From: Hyaloscypha bicolor E
Lineage: Eukaryota > Ascomycota > Leotiomycetes > Helotiales > Hyaloscyphaceae
Assembly (NCBI RefSeq): GCF_002865645.1
Contig: NW_020194512.1
Coordinates: forward strand, 2,087,183-2,151,182
Length of the DNA: 64,000 bases
Direction of reading: 5' to 3'
Within the stretch, counting starts at the first letter, position 1, and every line of letters starts with the position of its first letter. Under the pieces are notes generated by a model. That model worked only from the letters and a program-made list of their open reading frames with translations, searched no databases and was not told the DNA's origin. The position numbers and the translations under genes are program-made. Below are positions 55,886 to 64,000 of this stretch, one piece after another.

Positions 55886-56061
55886 CAGTGTAACCTCAAT
55901 ATAAGGATACCCGAGATAAGGATATCCTCGTTTTTAAGGATACATCTGCTAGCCCCGCAGGGATTAATTTTGCTGTGTGCCACACCTCGTTGTAAGGATA
56001 CCTCGCATTATCCTTAGTTTTTTGGGGCAATTTCGATATCCTTATATCGAGGTTACACTAG
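55886..56061. mobile_element. MITE, pogo/Fot1-like, about 176 bp
   Basis: Terminal inverted repeats begin CAGTGTAACCTC on the left and read CTAGTGTAACCTC on the reverse complement of the right end. Both continue into (A/G)ATATAAGGATA, about 24 bp with two or three differences. The element is flanked by TA on both sides (55884-55885 and 56062-56063), fitting the TA target duplication of Tc1/mariner/pogo elements. Inside, AAGGATA recurs four times in one orientation and TATCCTTA-like units twice in the other, suggesting subterminal binding sites. There is no transposase ORF, so it would need a trans-acting enzyme. Confidence 0.85.
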
Positions 56062-57502
56062 TAGTGCCTAGAGAAGATTGTAGCTCGATGCACAACGCTT
56101 CGCAGCATCTTCATTTCCATCGCTTCCCCATCCTGGCTGAGTGGTGAATTGCCGTGCCGTATCCTTGAAGCCGTATATCATGACCCCCCCCCAAACGCCG
56201 TTGACAGAGCCCACATACTTCCAGGAGGGCCCTTCTATCCAGATTCTCGTATACACCAGCACAGAACGTCTATGTCGTATCATTGTTCACTTCTTCGTCG
56301 TCCCTCGGAATTGCTCTTTCAACTCCTCCATATAATACCGTATAAATTTCTGCATATCCGTTCCAGCTGGCTCTGTATTCCCATCAGTTCTCGGTGCCCA
56401 GTCCATCCGTCCAGAAACCTACTGTCGATCTGCGTCCCTCCAAATTCCGAGGGATCATAGAGCTTCTCGCCTTGCCGGACTTCGTGCATCTTCTTGTGGA
56501 CGCGACGGACAGCACGATGGAAAGTCGAACTCGCAAGAAGCTACAGATAGTCAGAAGTCCGCAGAGAGAAGGGTGATGTATGGGATATGGTTTTAGGAAG
56601 GAAAGAGCGCACTCTTTGGACTAGCCAAGCCTGAGAAAGATGTTAGCACGCGGACTCGGTTGGTTGTGCAATGCGTCCATACCTCAAATATCCATAGGTT
56701 CCACCGCATCTTCAAGGTGGTGTCAGCATAGCACTGTTGCTTTTCAATACGTCGACGACAAGGTGAATGTACAATTGCGGGATGGGGTTGCTGTGGAAGC
56801 GATTAGCTAAGAGAGTGCGATTAATAAAGCCTGGTCGTCTGCTCGGCTGCGGAGTTGAGAAGGCACACCCCTGTCTGGCCCCATCAGGGCTGCCTCTTCC
56901 GTCCAGTTTTATCCCAAAGACATCACCTATCTCCTCTTCCCATCTCTCTGTCGGCTTTGCAACTTCACACGCATTTGCATTCATTTTGAACCCCTTTGCC
57001 TTGCTTGCCCCCCTTTCTAAACCTCAGAGCATTCTTTCCTCGCTTTGTGCCCCACTTGTTCTTGTATGTTCATTGCTGCACGTGTTTTAGCTCCTGCGGT
57101 CTTCTGCACGATACAGTTCGCTGCGTGCTGATTGGAGAATCCCGAAGGCATTCTTGTCGAACAGGCCTTCACATCAAATTCTACTATCTGCTTTCTGAAT
57201 TACTCAGCTTGACTGCAATCACGACTGCCAGCTCTCTGCTTCTCGTATCATCTGACCAAACTTCTTCGGCTTTCTTTCCGTGTCCACCACCAAGCAGAAT
57301 TTGTACATAAGACTTCGGCGAGCGCCAACTCTTCCTGTACTCAAGTACCCCGGCTCCCGCTGCGAGAGTCGCGAGAACCATAAATCTGGATCGGTTACGG
57401 GCCTTCAAGAGGCGGCGGGAGTCTCCCACATCTTCCTCCGAGTCATTATCGGCAGACGAATCGAAGAAGCCAAGAGGCAGGTCACCCGGTTGGCTGAGCA
57501 AG
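56062..57502. other. Upstream region of the tyrosine phosphatase gene
   Basis: No separate gene is supported. From about 57310 to 57502 the phosphatase frame is open and coding-like (FKRRRESPTSSSESLSADES) but lacks an ATG; see findings. A T/C-rich stretch lies at about 56985-57070. Confidence 0.45.
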
Positions 57503-58796
57503 ATGCATCGCAATCGCTCTTCTTCAAAGCGCTCTTCCTCTCCTAATGTTGTCCCGGAGGACTCGTCTACTTTGCCTCAAATGGACGGATCGTGCCTTCG
57601 CAAGCCTGCAGCACCAGCAGCAGTGGAAGAGCCCAGGACTGAAGAAGCAAAGCCTCCCGAACTGCCTGCCTTCTTGATGCTCACTGATGCCGGTAAGTGT
57701 GTTCCTCACTCTGCTTAACGTACCTAATCAGGCAACAGATATGCGTGAGAAGTACAGTGAGCTCAATCGACTGGAGAGCGAGCGCGTCTCACTCTCCAAA
57801 CAACAGGGCGGCGACGGCAGCGAGGGTGAGTGGGCAAGATTGGATCCAGATCCAGTCCTTGATCGATACAACAATATCCACCCGTGGGCCAACAACCGTA
57901 TTAAGCTCCATGTTCCCGAAGGATTCAACGATTATATCAATGCCTCGCTAGTCACGTTAGTCTCCACCTCCGGGAAACAGAGTGCATTGAAATCCGGAGT
58001 ACAGGACAAATACATTTGTATGCAAGGTCCTAAGAAGCAGACCGTCGATCACGTCTGGCACATGGTATGGCATGAGGCTGCTACACCATACAATTCTTCA
58101 CCAGCAGTGATCCTCATGTTAAGTCCGACCCATGCACCAGCGTCAGATGACCCAACAAAGACATTTGAGAAATGTTTTCCGTACTACCCAGTAGACGAGA
58201 ACTCGCCACCTCTCAAAATCAACGAGAAAAACGACCTCGGGGAAGACTTCAAGGCTGAAGTTCGGTTTATTTCCAGGGAGCCTAGCATAGAAGGCACAGC
58301 TATTGAAATTCGAAAGCTCGCCATGACAGTTGAGGGAAATGATGAAGAGAAGCCGATCTGGCACTACTTGTACCCAAATTGGCCCGATTTCGGTGCTCTG
58401 GAAGAAGAAAACGTAGCCAGTGTCCTGGGTCTAATGGATATCTCTCGAAAGCAGAACGGCCAGGGAGAGAACCCTCGTATCGTCCACTGCAGTGCTGGTG
58501 TTGGACGAACCGGTACTTTTATCGCTCTGGAATTTTTGATGGGAGAATTGCAAGGTGGTGCATGGGAAGGTTGGGACCAAGGCCCCATGGCTCATACCGA
58601 TCCTATTTACGATACGGTCAATCAGCTTCGCACGCAGCGAAAGACCATGGTTCAAGCCTATGAGCAATATGCTTTCCTTTACGAGGTGTTACGGAAGATA
58701 TGGGAGGAGAAGTACGGTACGGTATGTGGAGGAGGAGACTACACGCACCAGGAGAAGCAGACCCAAATCTGTGGGATTGACTCTCCTCAGAGGTAG
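57503..58796 (+). CDS. Protein tyrosine phosphatase (classical PTP)
   Basis: CDS is join 57503..57692, 57739..58796, 415 residues from the first in-frame ATG. The N-terminal 60 residues are Ser/Pro-rich and disordered. The PTP domain starts about residue 64 and includes DRYNNIHPWANNRIKLHVPE, DYINASL, YICMQGPKKQTVDHVWHMVW (the substrate-binding region), the WPDFG loop with the general acid, and the signature HCSAGVGRTG with catalytic Cys 314 and Arg 320. A final QLRTQRKTMVQAYEQYAFLY follows. It is expected to dephosphorylate phosphotyrosine on MAP kinases or similar targets, as yeast Ptp1 and fission yeast Pyp1 do. The 46 bp intron (GTAAGT...CAACAG) joins LTDA to DMREKYSELN. The true N-terminus may be longer. 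Confidence 0.92.
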
Positions 58797-59741
58797 TGGC
58801 TTGTGAATATCGTCTGCGGAGGAGCATTGCATGGAGTCGGGTTCGGTCAGACTACGTGTACTGATTCCCTTTCTTGTATCCATCATGTATTCGACCTGTA
58901 TGCCTGGGAACTCATGAGTCTTGTTGGTCAATACGGAGAAGCGGCGCAAATAGATAGACCTTATCAGCAATGAAGTGCGACAACGGAATGCACACCAGAC
59001 ACAGTTGGCATTCTGTGTAACGTTTTCGCCAGGAGATACCTATTATTGGTTGGCTGAGCTTGCCTCGGGATGGCTTCTAGCGTCGCATTGAAAGAAGCAA
59101 GGGATGCAAACTTCTGAAGGATCACCCGAAGACAAAGCCCGCCACCTCGTGGGACTGTGCATCGGGTTGCACGACAGAAGGGAGGGGCCGTGAGACTGCA
59201 GGTGAAGCTATTGTAACAACACTCTGGGTCAAACCTACCTTGAACCTGGTTCCACCCCATCCTTGCAGCCCGGACACTCTGAATAGCTTCTTCGTAATCT
59301 TTCCAATTTACATGTTCTTGTATTAGAGCAGCTTAGCCTTCCCCACAAGCTACAGTACTAGCCTCGAACTTCTTCTAGTAAAAGTCGCCCAACGGGCTCT
59401 TGCTACCCACAGATCTGGCACATTTTGGCGTTCTGTTTATTGCTGAAGCTTGCTTTTGGCCAAATTCGGGACGGGCTATGGCCCGTGGCTGCATAACGAG
59501 TAAGGGCATGCGCCGCGGCCCCGCCTTTCCTTTTTTTTCTGTGCGCTCGTGCAGGTTGAGCACCTTGCTAAGAGGACAGGACAAGTCTTGCCTTGAGCGG
59601 GGAGAGTAAATAAATAATCAAGTAGTCTTACATCGCCTCCGCCAGTCCGTTTACGCTCCACCGTGCATCCTCTCTTTCTACGTGCCTTGCTGTGATCAAT
59701 TAAGTTCACTAGAACTTACATAACAACAAGAGATCACAATT
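58797..59741. other. Intergenic, phosphatase to hydrolase
   Basis: 945 bp tandem interval; 3' flank of the phosphatase gene then the hydrolase promoter. A T/C-rich run CCTTTCCTTTTTTTTCTG sits near 59523-59540. No gene supported. Confidence 0.4.
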
Positions 59742-60573
59742 ATGGCTTCCAAACCAGATTTCATCATTGTACCTGGGGCATGGCATAGTCCCGAGTCATT
59801 CAAGCCCACCTCCGACCTCCTCGAGAAAGCCGGCTACACAATCCATGGTGTCACTCACGCATCTTTTGGAGCCTCACCGCCGCTCCAAAACTTCGATCCC
59901 GATGTACAAGTCATTCGCGATGTCGTCAACAAGGTGCTTTCCTCCGGCAAAGACGTTGTCATGGTCTACCACTCCTATGGCAGTGTCCCAGGCTCCGAAG
60001 CCCTCGTCGAATACATGAAAGACCTTGAGACTGGAAACAAGAAGGATGGATGGGGCAAGATCCAGAGATTGGTGTTCTGCTGCTCCTTCATCTTGCCAGA
60101 GGGAGGAAGCTTGATGTCTCGTCTGCAGTTCAAAGATCTGCCTTGGTTCATCGTTAACGTCTGTCCTCCACAGCCTCCCCCAACCACCCTTCAGGAAATC
60201 TGCCTTTACTGACAAGCTTGGAAACCAGGGAGATGAAATCCTCCCAGACACACCTGGGGAAATCTTCTACAACGATCTCTCAGCCTCAGCAGCAGCACCC
60301 TATATAGCAGCTCTTAAACCGCATTCTTACAAAACATTCTCGTCTCAGCCATCCGTCGCACCGTGGAAAGTTATTCCGAGCACGTACATCGTGTGCGAGA
60401 ACGACCTGGCGATTCCGCTCCCAGCACAGGAGGGTATGTTGGAGATGGCGCACCAGATGGCGCCGACGTCATTCGATGTGATTGAGCGCTGCAGCGCTAG
60501 TCACAGCCCGTTCATCAGCCAGCCCGAGTGGCTTTCCGAGAAATTGATTAAGGCTGCTGGTGGTGGGGGTTGA
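59742..60573 (+). CDS. Alpha/beta hydrolase family protein
   Basis: CDS is join 59742..60158, 60217..60573, 257 residues. It starts with MASKPDFIIVPGAWHSPESF, where the PGAWH oxyanion-type loop is typical of the fungal/bacterial alpha/beta hydrolase_6 group. The nucleophile is Ser 78 in VYHSYGS, the acid Asp 202 in VCENDLAIP, and the base His 235 in CSASHSPFI. The substrate is unknown; related proteins include esterases and salicylate/methyl-ester hydrolases. The 58 bp intron has a weaker GTCTGT donor and a GACAAG acceptor with TTACTGAC just before. It was chosen because it alone joins LPWFIVN to the conserved LPDTPGEIFYNDL in frame; reading through would truncate the enzyme at 156 residues, losing Asp and His. 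It is convergent with SMC4. Confidence 0.87.
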
Positions 60574-60791
60574 GCTGTTTGCTCTCCTGCCGTGTACTGA
60601 GTTTGTGATTGGGTGGCTACGAATACCTTTTGGTGTTTTGAAAAGCAAATACTGTATCACACGATCGAGATGAGGTTTTTTCAGCTAGGCGTTATTGCGT
60701 TTTGACATTCAACTCATTACTACATCGTGATATGTTACATTTCAATCCGAACTCCAAAAACAGAATTTCCGCTCCCCTTGCCCCTTCTCAT

Positions 60792-63700
60792 TTATGCCAT
60801 TCCGTTGATGTAGTCCCGATTCTCGATCGTTACCGATTTGGTCATGTGATTGACCTTGTACACTCCGACAAGTCTCGAAGCAAGTTCAAACATGTTGTTT
60901 CTCAGGGAGATAACAATGAATTGAGCGTTCTTCGTCCTCTCCTTGATGTAACTCGCAACAATCGAAACCTATCTATGTCAGTGGGTCTCTCAGCAAAAGG
61001 TAAGAGGCGTGCTTACATTTCTAAAATCCAATGCCGCATCAATCTCGTCCATCACATAAAGTGGAGTAGGTTTGTAGTGATGTAAGGCAAAAACTAGTGC
61101 CAGACTACTCAATGTCTTCTCACCACCAGACAAGTTGGAAATGTTCTTCCAAGACTTCTTCGGCGGCATGACACTGAACAGGATCCCTTCTGAGAAAGGA
61201 TCCAAGGAGTCTACTAGCTCAAGTTCGGCGTTTCCTCCCATAGTGATCATTTGATACATCTCCTTCAAGCGGAGAGAAATTGTGCTGAAGCCTTCCATGA
61301 AACCTTCCAGGCGGAGGCGGCGCAGGTCGTCGCATCGTTTCTTTGCTGAGTCACGCTGGGCAACAGCGCTCTGAAGATCCGCCTTTCTGGCAGCGTGCTC
61401 CTCAACTCGTCGACGGTATTCGGCAAGAACACCAAGCTCAACATTAATGTTCTGAGTCTTTTCTTCCAGAGCAGCAATTTCACTCTTCAATGTGTCTTTG
61501 CTCATATCTGTCAGTTCATCCTTGGTGTAACTTGGAAGCTCTTGTGCCTCAATCTCTTCCCCAAGATCACTGATGTTTTGGAGAGCAAGTTTGCCGAGCT
61601 TCTCATTCCAGTACCTGAGGCGTTTCTGATTCTCTGCAAGAACCTTTTGGTTTTCTTCGAGCTTGTTTTTCATCTCGATCTCGATCGCACGAATCTCATT
61701 GAGCACTGTAGTCTTTTCGTCCAATTCGGCCTTGAGCGCATTGAGGTCTTTCTTCTTTGCCTTCAATGCCTCTTGTGCTTCGTCCACCTTGGCTTGGTAC
61801 CCCTCCGCATTAGAGCTTTGGTTTTTGATGTCTTCCTCCAACGACTCGAGATCTGAAATAGCGGCTTGCAGTTCTTTCGTAGCCTTCGCGTGATCTTTCT
61901 CATGCTTCGTCTTCTGCTTCTCAGCCTTTGCTCGTGTCACTTCTGCAGTAGACACAGTCTCGTTGAGATTGTCGATCTCTTCTTTAAGGGCATCGACCGT
62001 CAATTTCTGGGCGCGGAGCTTCTCTCCACCGACTTCCATAATCTTATCTTGCAGCGCTTTGATCTCTTGCTCGACACTGGCAGTTTCACCATGGAGTTTC
62101 TCGATTTCTTTATTGAGCTTCGCGATTTCCTTCTCCAGAGAAGCCACACGGCTGTCATCGGTCTTCGATGGTTGATGCTCCTTGCTCAATTCCTTGATTC
62201 TTCGCTGAGCATCAGCCAAGTTCCGCGCAGAGCTCTCGACTTCGAGGCCGATTTTTTGCATTTTCGTATCGAGCTTGGGGATTTGGTCGTTAAGATCTCT
62301 GAGGGACGACTCAAGCTCTCGTTGACGCTCTTGGAATTTCTGGAAATCCTGCTCTAGTGCATCACGGTCGACCTCCAGTTTAGCAACTTGATCTTTCGAC
62401 ACCTCAGCAACGAGTTTGGCAGACATCAGGCCCTTCTTCACAGTATTACCACCTCCAGACATGGTACCCGACTTATCAATCAGCTGGCCGTCGAGCGTCA
62501 CTACTCGCCACCTTTTAGCACCGTAGGCGATTCGGTTTGCTTGGGCAAGATCCGTTGCCACGAGAGTGTTCTGAAGTGAGTGATAGAATGCAGGTCGAAA
62601 TCTCTCATCCGTCGCTTTGATGAGATCAAATAAGCGAGGCACATTTTCAGGAGTCTCAATCGGAGAGAGATCTTTGCTTCCGAGCTTGTCGAGACACATA
62701 AAGTTTCCTCTTCCCAGGTTCGTCTTCCTCAGATACTCGATACACTGCTGCCCGCCTTCGACAGTGTCGGTCACGAAGTTGTCAAGCGCACCACAAGCTG
62801 TTGAGATTGCAACGTCGTAATTCTGATCAATTGTTCCGAGGTTCCCAAGTCGGCCGTGAAATCCGTCAATTCGTCCAGACTCTTTTAGTCGCATCAGTCC
62901 GGTGAGTACGTTTCCCTGCGCCTGTGTATTTGAGAGACTGGCGCGAGCCTCATCGGCTTTCTGTCGAGCTCCGGAAAGCTTAGAACGAAGTTCAGGTTCC
63001 TTCTGGGACAGCTTTTGGAGTTCGGATTCAACTCGAGCAGCATCTTTTTCCAACTTAGCCCTTTCCGACTTGCACTGTTCGAGCTCAGCCAGCTTTGCTT
63101 CACGGCCCTCTTCAATGCTAGCCGCCTTTGCCTGCATTTCTTCCAGTGCCACAGCGCCAGCATTGGCTTTTTCATGGAGAATCGCAAGCTCGCTCTCTGC
63201 AACGGCGATAGATGATTGCTTCTTGTTGATCTTCTCATTCCAAGGCTCCAATGATTTCTGCTTTGCCGCAATTTGGTCAGAGAATGCTTGAGTCTTGCCT
63301 TTGAGGCTTTCCCGAATTGTTATAAGCTCTTTCTCCTCGGCCTTCATTCGTTTCTCCATGGCAGCAATCTCTCCTGCGGATCGCTCAATATTTGCAGTGC
63401 AATTCTCGATTGTAGACTGAGCGTCAGTTGCAGCAGTTTCAGAGGTACTGATGGTCTTCTCAAGCTTCTTTTGCTTGCCCGTAAGAAACTTTCTCTTTTC
63501 CTCGAATTTGACATGTTCCTGGTCAAATTTTGCCATCTCTTTGATGATTGATTGGGTGTCTTTATCCAGAGATTCGTACTCCTTCTGACCTTTCTTGTAT
63601 TGCTTCTCGAGCTGCTTGATCCCATTTTCGTTTCCTTGGTGCTTTTCCAGTTCCGCATCGAGCTGTGCTTTCATCTGACCGATTGCCTCTTCAGTGACCG

Positions 63701-64000
63701 TGATGTTATCCCCACACTCGTCAATATAGAGTTGGTACAAGGCGGATTGCTTCATCGTCAACTCATTTTCGTCTTTGATGTAAGCCAGAGCCTTGTTCTT
63801 CTTATCCTCGAGGCCATTCTTCTCCTTTTCGACATGCTGAACGCGGCCACTCTTCTCAACACAGACTTCGTTGAGGGTCTCCACCTCCGCCGCCGATTCT
63901 TCAATCGGCGTCTTGTACTTCGATGTGCCAATGATGTCCTCTAAGTACTCAAGAAGACCATCATCATGCTCGTTTGCAGCTTTCGGCTTCATCTGAGCAA
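60792..64000 (-). CDS. SMC4: Condensin subunit SMC4 (5' partial)
   Basis: Complement join 60792..60968, 61017..64000 (continuing past the right edge), so about 1,050 C-terminal residues are present. Order on the protein: an end-of-head segment NEHDDGLLEYLEDIIGTSKY, a long coiled coil, then the hinge with LMRLKESGRIDGFHGRLGNL and a MSGGG element. The return coiled coil follows. The C-terminal head has the ABC signature LSGGEKTLSSLALVFALHHY, Walker B PLYVMDEIDAALDFRN, and the spliced VSIVASYIKERTKNAQFIVI, ending DYINGMA. SMC4 pairs with SMC2 in condensin to compact mitotic chromosomes. The 48 bp intron cuts exactly after DFRN, and without it the D-loop helix would be lost. The Walker A head lies outside the window. 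Confidence 0.95.

Noticed and set aside
57184..57513. 109-codon minus-strand ORF over the phosphatase upstream region
   Set aside because: Competes with the coding-like plus frame and has no domain.

Overview
The window reads as nuclear DNA of a filamentous ascomycete. Protein-coding genes carry short introns, mostly 47-110 bp, with GT(A/G)NGN donors, CTAAC/CTGAC-like branch sites and YAG or AAG acceptors. Intergenic stretches are long and often pyrimidine-rich, and no operon-like structure is seen. A FREQUENCY-type clock protein, a WSC-type wall sensor, a Fig1 family protein and a 2EXR protein all fit Pezizomycotina. The overall flavour of the proteins suggests Leotiomycetes/Helotiales, but that placement is inference from recall, not a computed phylogeny. 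No rRNA, tRNA or CRISPR array was found.

Layout. 0-10 kb: 3' end of MSH2; GRC3 (pre-rRNA kinase) head to head with the RNA polymerase I subunit RPA34.5; cytosolic serine hydroxymethyltransferase; a gene-free stretch with a roughly 56 bp inverted repeat; FIG1. 10-18 kb: SLD2 head to head with a RING protein, a small hypothetical gene, a 2.9 kb gene-poor stretch, then a WSC sensor. 18-30 kb is the accessory-looking part: a broken glycosyltransferase-like gene, an intact orphan-like protein, a repeat-rich proline/glutamine protein, and a decayed paralogue of the orphan-like protein. 30-36 kb: a type II haloacid dehalogenase, an HNH-motif protein, a six-exon peroxiredoxin 5 and a secreted GH93-like protein. 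36-49 kb: an Ariadne RBR ubiquitin ligase, EXO1, TMA16, MAM33, SCOT, a 2EXR protein and an NmrA-like protein. 49-64 kb: frq behind a long leader, a 176 bp pogo-like MITE, a protein tyrosine phosphatase, an alpha/beta hydrolase, and the C-terminal two-thirds of condensin SMC4, which runs off the right edge.

How the genes relate. DNA maintenance is well represented (MSH2, SLD2, EXO1, SMC4). MSH2 and EXO1 act in the same mismatch-repair pathway but lie 38 kb apart. GRC3 and RPA34.5 share a 152 bp intergenic promoter and both serve ribosome production. SLD2 and the RING gene share a 320 bp promoter containing an exact MCB box. The other genes look like ordinary housekeeping genes without clustering by pathway, and there is no biosynthetic cluster.

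Exon structures were worked out by hand from reading-frame continuity, splice consensus and remembered family alignments. Each joined CDS given below was checked to be a whole number of codons. Splice choices that felt less certain are marked.
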